Source of the DNA: Angiostrongylus vasorum
Taxonomy: Eukaryota > Nematoda > Chromadorea > Rhabditida > Metastrongylidae
DNA: 64,000 nt
Direction of reading: 5' to 3'
Assembly: GCA_018806985.1 (NCBI GenBank)
Contig: JADANN010000274.1
Location: forward strand, 248,001 to 312,000
Positions 38,328-50,100 of this stretch are shown here, piece by piece (position 1 is the stretch's first letter; every line of letters begins with the position of its first letter). The position numbers were made by a program, and so were the translations under genes. The notes beneath the pieces are model-generated. The model made no database searches and was not told the DNA's origin. It saw nothing but the letters and a program-made list of their open reading frames with translations.

Positions 38328-38791
38328 TGTATATACGTATTTAGATACGTATATGTGTGCACATATATACGTATACGCGTATGCATACATTATTTATTAT
38401 TTTTTTTATACGACCTGTCTTTACGCCTACTGTGCAGATCTTAGCACTTCTCACATTCCATTCGTTTCCTCGCATCCATTGCCTACGAAGATCTTCCAAC
38501 TTTACGTGTGTCTTCGGTTGCTGCTTGAGGATTTTCATTTCATCTTGAATGTCGTAGAATGCCGGCCGAGCAATTCTCCCTGGAGTCCTGAGATAGCCGG
38601 GCTGGAGCGTTTCCCGCTAGATTGCAAAGAGTGATTTTTTCCCAGACAAGTCCGGTTCCAAATTCCCAACACCAGAGGGATGAGACGCTTGGTTGGCCAG
38701 GAGCAGAATCGAACTAGCACCATGCTCGTGATGATGGACCTCACTATCATTGTTCTAGTCGCCCCTCTATGCATATATGCATATATATTGC

Positions 38792-38845
<54 letters not shown>

Positions 38846-39046
38846 CATATATACCTGTAATCGAAGATACTCCTCCTTTTTCTGATCATCTTCCACGAGT
38901 AGTTTATCAGGATGCAGAAGCCTCACACGTGCTCGATACTCCGCAGCTATCTGATCAACACTACTTGTCCTATCACAACCCAGTATCCGATAGAAATTCG
39001 GCTCCTTTTCCGATTTATCGTTCAAGCTTTCATCTACGAAATTCAT
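35966..39046 (-). CDS. DNAJC12-type J-domain co-chaperone
   Basis: Three exons, all phase 0: 38855-39046 (ATG at 39046 right after a TTTACAG acceptor, consistent with trans-splicing), 37965-38081 and 35966-36121 (TGA at 35966). Product 154 residues. Residues 16-85 form the J domain: FYRILGCDRTSSVDQIAAEY, the invariant HPDK at 45-48, and the SDTQERQCYDAW helix. Then come the LPLSYGDF segment, SMHWA, a short low-complexity linker and the C-terminal RKFRNYEL. Human DNAJC12 (198 residues) has the same order, ends in RKFRNYEI, and acts as an HSP70 co-chaperone for aromatic amino acid hydroxylases. This version is shorter only in the linker. Intron 1 carries a SINE-E and two (AT)n tracts; intron 2 carries a PLE remnant. 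The HPD motif is intact, so it should stimulate HSP70 ATPase. Confidence 0.95.
36686..37345 (-). mobile_element. Penelope-like element copy PLE-2 (dead, in DNAJC12 intron 2)
   Basis: Minus-strand translation gives MESFNVNVF (RT motif FDVTALYT altered), MGQRLAQSLSIDFMSKM, CRYIDGYFIIC (the YIDD box with the second Asp changed to Gly), WLLFLNDQINLSENAYITKW and a Cys-rich connection. Frameshifts separate these pieces. It lies in the same orientation as the host gene. Sequence to about 37640 may also belong to it. Confidence 0.8.
38246..38324. repeat. (AT)n microsatellite
   Basis: About 79 bases of AT dinucleotide in DNAJC12 intron 1. Confidence 0.97.
38430..38762 (-). repeat. SINE-E copy
   Basis: Minus-strand copy. 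The head near 38740-38762 reads GGCGACTAGAACAATGATAG, with the B-box-like GTTCGATTC near 38710 and the core CAGACAAGTCCGGTTCC at 38643. Inserted in DNAJC12 intron 1 between two (AT)n tracts. Confidence 0.75.
38798..38841. repeat. (AT)n microsatellite
   Basis: A 44-base AT run, about 10 bases short of the DNAJC12 exon 1 donor region. Confidence 0.95.
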
Positions 39047-40889
39047 CTGTAAATACATTAAATCCCTCATGAAATCCCAATCAGTATCAAAAGAAGTAAG
39101 GAATAATTAGTGGCTCTTAGCCTCAACGATTCCTTTACAAAACAAAATTAAAAAACAATATTTATTCATGAGCATGTCGAACAGGCAGAACAGATAACAA
39201 TAAAAATCAACAAGTCCAATAACAATAAATATTTGCACAAACAATATTACGCTCCCACAAATCTCTCCTGCTCTCTTTTACTCGAAAACTTGTTCCTACG
39301 TCCTGGATTATCCGGCGTTTCCTGGTTAGTACGCAACAGATTCCGTCTTCCTTCTTTTAATGCTACTTTCCGGAGGTGTTTATAATTCTGAAATACTGCA
39401 TCTTGTCCTAATAGATTTAGTCCAAAGAAAATGCGTCGCCTTTCAGAATTTCCACTAAAATTTCAGTACACAGATTACTCCGACGCAAAACATTCACTCC
39501 GTAACGTTTGTTGTAACTACAACCACTATAATAAAGCCTCCAAACAGATTTCTGAAAATAAAGCTAAAAGATGTAAGCTGGTTTAAAAAAACAAGATATC
39601 ACCACTCATCTTCCTTAGTTGGTCAACTTATGTCGCCGTCCAATTAAATTCCACTTTATCTTTAGTTTTTCGGCATATCGCAGTTGACATTCGTCTGGCA
39701 GAATAAACCACCTCGTGTTTGTTTTTCCCCCACATTATTAAATTAGTTTAGACGTACTGTGGTGAAGACACAATCAGTTGTGTTAAATGCTATTAGTACG
39801 ATTCATTGCGCCTTCTAACAAATAACTCCGTCTATTTTCTTGCATTTTTCGGCCCATAATTTTGCTTTCATATGCGCTTCGTTGGCAATCCCTGTTTCTT
39901 GTTCGCTAGGTATCTAGTTCTTTCATGTTTGAACTTTAATAATTAAGAGCTGAAACTTTATAGATTTGAATTATGTCAGAAGATGACGAACTGAGATTCG
40001 TTTACAACACGATTTTTTTTATAGAGGGTAAAAAGAACGTAAAGACGGTAGAGAGGAAGAGGGGGAGAAGAGCAGCAGCAGGTTTCTCGCGCAATCATCT
40101 TTCATTTTTCAGAAGCTCCTTGGCCTGCTTGGAAAGCGTTACAGCTTATCTCTAGATTTAAAAAAAAGCTTGGCATAGGTTCGGAAATATATTAGCAGCA
40201 TCTCGTAGTCCTTTGTCTGATCCTCGCTTTTCCGTCAGCTACAATTTGATATGACATCACTGAAGACAGATTCGCTGTACACAACCTGCCTTCTTTTGCA
40301 CCATGACAGCACCTACCTTTCATTTTGCGGAGGAAACTTTGCACAAAGTGGGTGGTCCAATTCAGTGTAAATGGATGGAATGACAACAAGATCGAATAAA
40401 TTCCATTTTCTATTTACAAGGATGGCATCATCCGCACCGTTTGTGGATTCCCACATCCAATGTTGATGGTCATTCTTCATGAAACAGTTGCCATAGAACG
40501 TGAGAGTCGCAAAAAGTAGTGTCGCAAGACGATCTCTGCTTTTATTTTCACTGTGATGTACTGATCAAAACTTCCAATTCTACACACATGTTCCTGCACC
40601 GTTCATAACCTTGCACAGGAGTTGGAGTCGTCCGTGTAGCAAATTTGTAGGATTTCTCGTTACGGACGATTCCAATTTCTCTCTACTTTAATAAAACGTA
40701 TAAAGTTCTGCATCGTCAGCTATCGATTTTGGTAAGTAGCAGATAATGGAACTGATAAGAAAATGCAAGGCGTAGAATGGTAAAACAAGGAAACAGAACT
40801 TCACAAGCGTGAACAAATTTGGAAATGGATGGGTTTACAATAAAGATAACGCCACCAATTTTAACGAATGGAATCTTCCCATCTATGGC
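39047..40889. other. Upstream region of DNAJC12; unassigned
   Basis: Probably contains the DNAJC12 promoter. No second gene, RNA or shared repeat recognised. A short plus-strand frame at 39973-40155 has no supporting features. Confidence 0.3.
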
Positions 40890-41625
40890 GAGAAGGTTTA
40901 TGTCGTTCATTTGCCGGCAGCAGCCTTCTTTCTGTTGGTTTCATGAACAGTGATAACATCGTATTTGATGCGGTTAGCGGCATCAAAAAAAAGAATGTGA
41001 AGGTCATTATTTTAAGAGAATGACCAGGTGTTATATATGCATAATTGAAAGCATGAAGTGCCATGTTAGTGTGTCCGTGCTTTTCAGATCCAGTACCGTT
41101 CCTTCCCTTTTGGCATGTTGAATGATGGGCTAGCATGGTTTTTCTGGAATTCCAAGATAGCAGTGGTAGGAGGTTCTCAAGCCTTCAACTGCAACCGCTG
41201 TCTTTGTGGATCAAAGTAAAGCTTTCTGCCTTGTAACTAATTTCCTCCAGGCCAACAACGAACCCTGGAGTTGGTTCACCAACAGCTCGACGATGGTGAC
41301 AAGCGAAATCGATGCGACGATTGTGATTAATATGCTGAGCGAAGACTGCATAATGATGTACTGTTTCACGAGCTCTGGCTATTTGATAACGGCTAATCTG
41401 GGAAGGTCCATCTGTCCAGCTTGGACGCATATAAATTATATATTTTTATGAGTTGCGCACCATTTGTGATCTGTTTGTAAACGAAATGGAGTAATTTGAA
41501 CAACGCGATTAGTTCTGGGAATGAAAAACTGTGTGTAAACGCACAGATTTGGTAATCTTTTGACCAACCTCTATTTCGCCTACAACGCAATTCATGGTGG
41601 AGAAAACACAGGTAAAAAAGGACAA
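40890..41625 (-). mobile_element. Merlin (ISXO2-like) DNA transposon remnant
   Basis: Minus-strand pieces follow the ISXO2/Merlin transposase order: HELRCRRNRG and YQICAFTHSF at about 41610-41510, FKLLHFVYKQI, then VGEPTPGFVVGLEEISYK at about 41280 (equivalent to the IGGPGxxVEIDE box, with the Asp lost), and later GHTNMALHAFNYAYITPG near 41060 (equivalent to the GYxHxxVNHSxxFV region). Frameshifts and changed DDE residues show it is inactive. The assignment rests on motif order only; no terminal inverted repeats were found. Confidence 0.55.
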
Positions 41626-41629
41626 AGTT

Positions 41630-41895
41630 CTAGGAGTTGATCTATCCCTGGGGAATGCCCTATGCATTCGACTTCAGTAAGCATCGCTGGAGATGACTGA
41701 ATGCATATCTGACCTTTACAATGACTCGCGGTGGCCTACCGATGTATCGAGCCAGTGCTGCTATCCCCCCAGACAAGTCTGCTACCAATTTGCCGATCTC
41801 GGAGGGGATGAAAAGCTTGGCGAGCCTAGGGGCGCAGGGATCGACCCCTATGTGCATTACAGAGCGCCTCCGATCACTGCGCCACACGCGCCCTT
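41630..41895 (-). repeat. SINE-B copy (well preserved)
   Basis: Minus-strand element. Right end is the tRNA-like head (reverse complement GGGCGCGTGTGGCGCAGTG with the A-box, and GGATCGACCCC as B-box). Core CAGACAAGTCTGCTACC; left tail AGTTGATCTATCCCTGG. Confidence 0.85.
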
Positions 41896-42639
41896 ACAAG
41901 TATAAATATGGGATAAGATTATTGGAATTGTGCACAAGGAAAAGAAACACATAAGGATTTCTCCATAAAAGGCAAAGTAGTAAAACCAATTGTTACGAGC
42001 CTCATAAACGGCTCAGTGGATAAAAGAAGGAATGTGTATAGCGATAAGTGATACACAATCGTCTCATTGCCTAAGAGATTGCTCTTTACGGAGAGAATTT
42101 GACTGCCAAAAGCAGTACGGGTAGAGAAGAAAGTCCACAGCAGATCAGACAACAGAAGTTAAAGATAGGATAAGAGTGGCGCAACAAACTCGGAGCAGCG
42201 TTACGATGCTAAGGTTAAAGCAAAAAAGGTAGAATTATGATGTATACGGGTATAGCACGACCCTTTGCGCCAACTGGTCAGGATCGCTTGTTGCTAAAAT
42301 GCTATAACCAAGCAAAAAGAAAAAAAAAACCGGATAAGCGACTTCAAGATAAAAATGCGCTTAAGTTCTCTTCAAACTATTGGTGTTTTTACGCCCTCAG
42401 ATAGCTATGTTGATGGAAACAATGACAGTGTTTGGGAACAGCAATGGAAAGGTCGCTATTACAAGGAAACAGAAAGAAACCACAAATCTAGATCTGCAGT
42501 GATGTGTGCTAAACAGGTGAACACTGGATACGTCTGATGTATACAACACTTCTTGCTTGAGTCTTTCAGCGGCTGCCGTCGAAAATGTGAACAGTAGAGA
42601 TTGCAGAACGCAATGCTTACAGCAAATCCCAAAAAATAA
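41896..42639. other. No recognisable feature
   Basis: No exon or repeat supported. Confidence 0.35.
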
Positions 42640-43625
42640 CTTTCACTTAACCTCGGCACTGACCAATAATTCACTGTTATCCTTGATGAACAAACACGAG
42701 GTTGTTCTTACAGCATTTATTCATTCACATCAGCTTACATAATAACACAATACGTGACGTTTCAGCGGTTTCGCCTTCTTGAGAGCAAGGCAGAGTGAAA
42801 GTAACAAGCGATCTGCTTAGAGAAATGCTGCCATAACTTCAGGAGACAAAACGATACACAAATGACTATTCGCATAATGAACAGCTTCTTTTGAACAATC
42901 ACCGTTTCGTTCTTTTTACATGTTCCAGTCATTTGATGGAGACCAGCAGCACGGAATCTTACATGGGTGTTTTAGATTCTAAAACCTTAGCGTGCACAAG
43001 GTTTGAACCGTCTTGAATAAACTCCAAAAACCCAGAAATGAACCGCTGGAAGGTCTGCCTTGCGACAACGTGTGATGTCGTACCACATCTCACACTGACT
43101 TTTTGACCTAAGCCACGTACATTTCTCGCCCATGTAAGGCTCTGTGTGGCTGGTAAGCATCAAATGACTGGAACACTTAAAAAGAACAAAACGAAGAATG
43201 GAAAATTGGGTGACAGAAGGACAAAATAAGGGCAAAAGGCCTCAGCAGTACACGTGAGCCCCCGGAAAGGGTAATCGTGGGTTCGAATCTAACGTAGGAG
43301 CGAAGTCACGTAAATATCTCAGCATCATAGTGGTTGTATCTCATATCACACTCTTCCGTGAAAAATTATTGAAGGCAAAAAATAAAAAAACTAACAAATG
43401 ACATGGAGAACATGGAGAATGTGTGAGAGAAGGTCAGTATGCGAATAATCATTTATGTATTGTTTTGTCTGCTAAGGTTATGATAGTGTTTGGTTCAGTG
43501 GATTGCGTATCAATTTGGCACATTCAGGCTGCCGGTGGGGAAACTTCCGAAATGTCAACTTTTGTGTATTGATAAGCGCTGTAATAACAACCTCGTGCTT
43601 TCTCATCAAGGAAAACAGTGAAATA
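42640..43625. repeat. PLE terminal-sequence cluster (inverted)
   Basis: 42640-42790 is a minus-strand PLE terminal segment with a hammerhead-like motif at 42756-42783 (CTCAAGA, GGC-GAAACC-GCT, GAAACGTC). 42893-43200 is a foldback whose arms (GTTCCAGTCATTTGATG and complement) also flank PLE-1. 43478-43625 is a plus-strand copy of the 12.6-kb terminal segment. The symmetrical layout without RT or GIY-YIG sequence suggests a PLE that lost its body. Confidence 0.6.
43225..43390 (+). repeat. SINE-C copy
   Basis: Head GGCCTCAGCAGTACACGTGAG, GGGTAATCGTGGGTTCGAATC (B-box) and tail AATATCTCAGCATC, ending in an A-rich tract. Confidence 0.8.
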
Positions 43626-44277
43626 TTGAGCAATGGTTATAATCATTTATAAGTGTGTAGTACAGGTGTTATGGGTATGCACAGACTGTAAATCGCATGT
43701 AGATAGTCGAAGTTGTATGGATTGCACGTTGTAAAATAAATTCTAGGCACGATACTTACAGCATTACCCCTTTTACCGAAAGCAGTTTTGATGATGTCAA
43801 GTACACAACAATGCTAGAGTTACATCTACAGAAACCTCCTCTTATGAATGCTTAGACAACTCTTCGCTGTAGAAGGATATTCCTAAATGTAGAAATTTAG
43901 CATTCAGATACAACGGAAATATCTTGTTCCTTTTTAGGCGGCTAGAATCAGTGGCAGGTACTCTATTGACCAGCAACGATATTTCAGGAATTAAGCTCGG
44001 CCGAAAAACACTTGTTGATAAATGTTAACTATAGACAATAGGCGCTCTCGAATGCAGCGAGGCACCATTACCTGTTTGGTGGGCTCGAGAGCAAAATGTT
44101 ATGACAAAACAACTCTGTGTGGTAAAATAAACAAATGGGAAGAGAGCGAACCATATATGGTCCATAAGATAGCGAATGAGGTTTACAGAAACAAATTTCA
44201 AACTAAATTGAGACTAACAACGACGGTTTCAAACACAAGTAACCAGATTTTCCTCTCATACAGCAAAACAAAGTCAC
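43626..44277 (-). other. Region 3' of NOL8; possible terminal exons
   Basis: The last NOL8 exon has not been fixed. 43897-43941 (acceptor ATTCTAG, 15 codons with stop) would be in phase. A separate short segment at 43772-43825 lies between a CTCTAG acceptor and a GTAAGTATC donor and reads CVLDIIKTAFGKRGNA; it looks coding but I cannot place it. Confidence 0.3.
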
Positions 44278-46622
44278 CTTTGAAAATATGTCACGATGAT
44301 TTCCCCACCGCGAAACAATCTTCTCAAGGGATTGTGTTCGCTTGAAATTATTTATCAAGCTTTGTAGATGGGGCTCATCTCCACTCACAAAGAACTTGGC
44401 TCCTATGCTAACCTAGAATGAAATCATCTGCATGTGAATACAAGATTATACAAAAAAAATATACTGTGAAAAAGATCCAGACCGTTTGCTCGACAAGTTG
44501 ACCAAATTTTCCTAAAGTAGAGCCTCTACAGCCGTCGTCATCATCAGTTCCCTTTATCCTATCCAGCTTCTTAACCGGAAATATCTTGGCATTGTGATTA
44601 GTGGTGTCGTGCCTTTCCTCAACTGTGGGTCTTCGGCCAATCATTTCAAGAAAAGAGAAGCCAGCACCACTGTCCACACCATTATCTTGCCAAGAAGACC
44701 GAGATTTCAACTTAAAACAGAACGTATCCTCTGGTAAAACAACGCTGAACGATCCTCACTGGAACAAATACATTCTCTACTGGACAAAACAGTATGATAA
44801 AAAAGGAAGCAATACTGAACTTTGGCAAATCAAATCCTACAATAACAATGTAGTGTAGCACAAACCAATGCGTTTAAGACTGACCTCCCGAATAAACTCG
44901 GATTGCATCTCAATATGAGTTTCACTCATCTTCTCGTTACCCCTGTTATCATCTAGAGAACATTCATCATTAATGTCGTCTTTCTTTATTTCATTAGCGA
45001 TCTGAACAACATCGCATAAAAGTGAATGCAAAGTCCTTTACTATTAATAGCTTGGAGAAAAATTTACCTGATTTTTCTTCAACCAAGAAATATGCTCCTC
45101 GTTGAAAGGGTCAAATCTGATATCAAAGTCATTGTTAAGTAATAAACAAAACAACACCGTGACTATAAACAAAATGAAAAGCAAATCATAATTTGCACGA
45201 CTACCTCGTGAACGGTCGGACAGCTGCAGTCTCGCCAGCCGCTTTATCCATGGATTTGATTGTTTTCTTTAACGGTTCAACAGTACTGCCCAGAACCTTT
45301 GATAAAACCTCAAGATTTTTAGCTCGTTCTTGGAAAGCCTCCTAAAACGACGAAACACTGCTCATGAAACTATAGCTACCCGAAATTCTCCTTCAATAAA
45401 GTTTAGGATAAGGTGAAACACTACGTACGTCCGCGTTATCGTCATCACTTCCACTAGAGGCAAATTTTAAGTCGAGTTTGAACCGTGGGTCAGAATTAAA
45501 ACGTGCTTCCAACTTCATAAGTTTCTCACCTTAACAGTATGGTTTGAATTAACCAAATAAGTTTACAATAAAACATGAATGCTGGCAACTGGACACTTCA
45601 AGAGCTTAAAATATTTTCCAGTTGGATCACCTAATCGAAAAAAAATGAAATTCTAACACCTTTCTTCCCTTCATGGCGACAGGTAATGTTGAATGAACCC
45701 TCTACATTGCTGTCATCCGACGAGTCATCTTCAAAAAGTTTCACTTGTGCGGAGGGGAATGATGCTATCCCTGTGTGTGAGGAAGTGGCGTTTTCCTATA
45801 ATGTACTATAGTGAACGTAAGCCAGCAAAAGATTCTTGAGAAAAATCACTGATAAGGAAAACCACTAAAGGTATAAAGTGTTCCCCATTAAAATGCAAAT
45901 AAACGAAAACATGAGCAATTAAACCTTAGAAAATGACTAACAAGAATGAAATTATGTAACCGTTTGTTCTGAACAAACGGTGGTCAACGAAACAGAAGTA
46001 TATCACCATTCTTTTCTTCACTATGGACAAACACCTTAGATAGGCCAACAATACGGTTGAGAGAGAGGCGAAACGAAGGACACTCTTGGTGTGATGGTGA
46101 ACGCATTCGCCCCCGGAACCGGAAAAAGTGATAGCGTGTTCTGTCCCCATCGCAGACACCAGCGATACGGAGTTTTGCAAATAACTCGGGATCACTATGG
46201 TTATATCTCAAATAACACCCTGCCATTAAAAAAGAGTGGGCAGTATTTAAAAAGTGACGAAACACCTTAGTACACCAAAAAACGTCACTGTGGTCATCTC
46301 ATGGAAAAAAAACAGAACAAGAGACAGGAGTATCTGACCAGTGGTATACAAGACCACCATCAGAAGATGTTTCATCCAAACTAACACTGCAGAATAATTT
46401 AAAAGAAAAAACAATACTACGACTAATGAAACTGATTACCTCGTCATCGTCACTGTCAGTAAAAACAATACGCTTGGCCCTGTTGTCAACGTCTCTAAGT
46501 GCTTGAGACAAAATAGCCTGTCGCTGCTGCTCGAGTAGTTTCTTCGCCCGTATACCTTCCACTCGCTGCGCTTCCGATTTTGCTCTTTTTTCCAATTTTT
46601 TCTCATCTTCGAATAACGACAT
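44278..46622 (-). CDS. NOL8/Nop8 C-terminal-type nucleolar protein
   Basis: Eight exons join in phase: 46440-46622 (ATG at 46622), 45660-45795, 45429-45529, 45205-45341, 45069-45117, 44885-45001, 44465-44728 and 44278-44412. They encode about 374 residues without a stop yet. The order fits the Nop8/NOL8 C-terminal region: a charged N-terminal helix with KLLEQQRQAILSQALRDVD and RIVFTDSDDDE, then VKLFEDDSSDD, SFNITCRHEGKKGEKLMKLE, ARFNSDPRFKLDLKF, RFDPFNEEHISWL, the DTFCFKL segment and the KFFVSGDEPHLQ helix region. Human NOL8 has an RRM at its N-terminus and works in 60S ribosome maturation with the exosome. No RRM is visible here, so the gene may be shorter in nematodes or the RRM may be separate. 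The exon 7 donor is the least certain joint. It lies 516 bases after the Nup54 stop, possibly in an operon. Confidence 0.85.
46040..46265 (+). repeat. SINE-A copy (in NOL8 intron 1)
   Basis: Starts near the AGAGAGAGGCGAAACGAAGG block. It has a diverged head (TTGGTGTGATGGTGAACGC), the CGCAGACACCAGCG palindrome and the full tail AACACCCTGCCATTAAAAAA. It is antisense to the host gene. Confidence 0.8.
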
Positions 46623-47138
46623 CCTTGAATGAAGAAAGACTTCTACACATAAGAAAACCTACAGCAATAAAGAACAGCTGACGAAACATGAAGGACAGAA
46701 ATACAGTGCATTCACAACGACCTTTATCAAGAGCAATACCATTTGAACAATCATATCGAAGAGCACAACGCTCATGAGAATTTAAGTAAAGATGGGCACC
46801 TTAGTTCTAAATGGACAGCAAAATGAAAAAGACCGATAATTGCTGCATAATTTCGACAGGCTTAACAAGAGCCAATAAGTAACCAAAAACAAGCATTTTC
46901 TAAAAAGATCATTCTCAAGCTGGTTGAAAATAACAATACAAAAGACCAGAAGAGAAATACAAAAAATTGAAAAGATTAGGTCAGGTGGCAAACCGCAATA
47001 AGAGGAAATGAAACAGGAAGAAACCCATAAACAGATAAACACAAGCAATGTTGCCAAGATTTTTAAACCGTCAATTTATGGAACAGGTCAAACTTGCATG
47101 TGATGTACTTCGTATTAAATCGAGCACATTACTCTGGA

Positions 47139-50100
47139 CTACGAATCAATAACCGCCGCTAGCAGTTGAATGTCCTCTAGATTACTATTTAACACGGCTA
47201 CTAGACTTTCTAGACCATCTTGGCATCTATCAAGGTACTTTTTGAGACTCAAGGCATCTGCTTCATCGATGAAGCCGATATCTTTGGACGCAGAAGACCG
47301 CAACGTGGCGTCATTGACACGGATTGTTTCCGAAATTTCAGTGATTCTACTCTTGATCTGCTGTGGAGCATTCAGGCGTGCATTTATTGATTCTAGCGCC
47401 GACTGTATGCTTTCCTCCCTGGCATCAAAGCCTTGAGTGAATCGTTGTGACATCAGTTGCATGGATAACACCCCTAATTGGACCAACAGTAATCAACTTC
47501 TCAAGAGTCATCGAAATTTAACAAATCAACGCTTGCAATATACCTCAGAAGCCGATGCGAAAGCTGTTTCTGTATAACCTTTTGCCGAGCAAAGTGCACA
47601 GCAACAGCTGAGACGTTGGATTCAATCCGACCGATTTTTGAATTCATAGAATCCACTACTGCATTCTGGGCGTGCACATTTTCGATAAGGACTTTCTGCC
47701 GGGCTCGCAACTGCTCGAAATCACGAATCGGATACGGAACAAGTCGTTCAGGATCTGGATTTTCTCGAACAGCCTGTGCCCACAGCGAAGCATCGAAACC
47801 TTCATTGAAAGGTGAAAATATAGGCAAAACATTGGAAACAGTAAATAAATAACAAAGGTAAGTTCTTCAACCTAGATATATAGTGCTTTGTACTATTCAG
47901 AAAAAAAGTAGGTGCAAAGAAAAAAAAAGAGTGAAATGATATTAAAAATTTGTGGAAACATGACCAAGGAGTAAAAGATTATGAAAACAAATCCTGATGA
48001 AAATGTTAAAGTGTAGAATATAAGAAGAATTATAGCACACACCAAATCCTTACCTATGGGCCCGGATACCGCAATAGTAGCGATGCCCTTCAATACCTGC
48101 AAGACACTGGTCCAACCAGCCCTAGATGGACCAAATCTTTCATCCTTGATAGCAGACTTGTTTTAGACCAGCTTCCTCCCTCCAATCCAAAAAAGCCTGA
48201 CTACTACCTGTTAAGGAGATCTGGGAAGGCCAATGCACCACTATCTCAGGATTTCAAGTAGAATCGAACAGATCAGCATTCAACGACACTCATAAAGAAA
48301 AATGGAAATCAACCAATAGCAGCCGATTCCATACTCCAGCCTGAAGGCCTTTGTAGATGATGGATGAGGGAAAAAATCGAATGCAATAAGTGCAGTTATC
48401 CTCATCTGTGATATCATGTCTTGTAAAAAACCTGGATCTATATGAATTTACAGAAAAAAAAATTGTGTCAAATAAACAATGTTTCATAAGAAAAGATCCA
48501 AAAAAAACCCACTTAGAATATAAGAAGTCTTCGCAACCTGCACAGCAGTTGTATTTCACATCAACTCTTATCACTCATAGTGTAATGAAAGGTAAGATTG
48601 GTTCTTCAAAGCCGACACCATCACAAAATAACCATTCTATATCTAATAACTATCTACAAACAAAAATGAGAAGACATAAGTGAGATCGGATCAGTTGAGC
48701 ACTGCCGTTATAATGACACTGTTTCTAACGCAGCTCATACGACTGAAAGAAAGTCACCCCTGACTTGCTTGGAAGAGAAGTACATGCAAAACAATGAAAA
48801 TTATGCCTTAGAAAAGAACATGAGACTTAACAACGGAGTACGAAATTGCTATCATCTAATGCGACAACCAGTTGTAAACCTGAGCTTAGTGGGCGTATTC
48901 ACTAAAGAGAAATCCAGGCACTGGCACTAACTACTCCACTTAGTATATCTGAACTGTAATAAGCGATTAACAAAGCTAAATTGTAAAACGTATGGCGTTG
49001 ATTTTTGAGAAATGAGTCATGTATTCGAAATCAACAAGCATCGCGATGGTGGTTGTATGCATATTTGACCTATACAGAGAATTACGGAAGCCGACCGATG
49101 TATCAAAGTAGTGTTCCTATCATAAAGATATTTGCAAAACTCTGGACTGTAGGGGTCCGCGGTGGAAAACGAACGTGCGATTACTCCTTCCGGGGGCTAA
49201 CGCGTTCACCACCACACCATGTGGGTCCTTCATCTGCCACTCCGCTAGTTTTCGATTTACCAGTGCCATCAGCAATTACCCGTCAACGGGACTGATTTAA
49301 GGAGCGCTAATCGGCATTAAACACAGTGGTTTTCCTATCCTTCCAGATTTGCCACCAATTTTTCTATCACGACGGACGCAATTTGCATATGGCGCAAGAT
49401 GAAACCGAGGAAGGTGCGTATTCCACAAAACCAATCTTCTCAATGCCCTACTCTCACCCATATAAGTGATCCACGTGAAGAAAATGCCCAATGAGAGATA
49501 CACTATGTGAGATGGCTACACCAAATACTGTTTAAATGATGACATAAGTACACCACACAAACCAACACACCTGTTGGAGGATCTTTTAGATATAGTTCCT
49601 TTTGTCGCTTGTCCATTTGTACACGAGAGACAATTCTCTCTTTATCAACTTTAAGTTGAGATTCTAGTTGCTGCTTTTGCGGAGCTTGATTAAGATACTG
49701 CGACAATTCTCTGCTCGTTATTCGGCCTCGGAACTTTTCAGTTACATAGATACATATCTGGAAAAAACATGATAAGACCACTGCACTATATGAAGAAAAC
49801 CAGAGTGGCAAACAAATAAGAATAAGTGGAGGAAGTTCAGAAGACACACCTCAGTGCAGTTATCAGGTAGGGCTCTGACGCTCTCAATGTGTGCGTGTAC
49901 AGTAGGCTTACTCCCAAGGATAATAAAAAGCACATCAACAAATTTCTGTTTCTGTTCGCTGGTCTGATATTCGGAAAATGGAGCCTTGACAACAAGAGCG
50001 ACAATGCCATCAGATTCGGTGTAATCTGATGTTCGATTATACCCTATGCCCTAAACGACAGAGAACCTCCATTTTTGAGAATCAACACAGATCATTTCAT

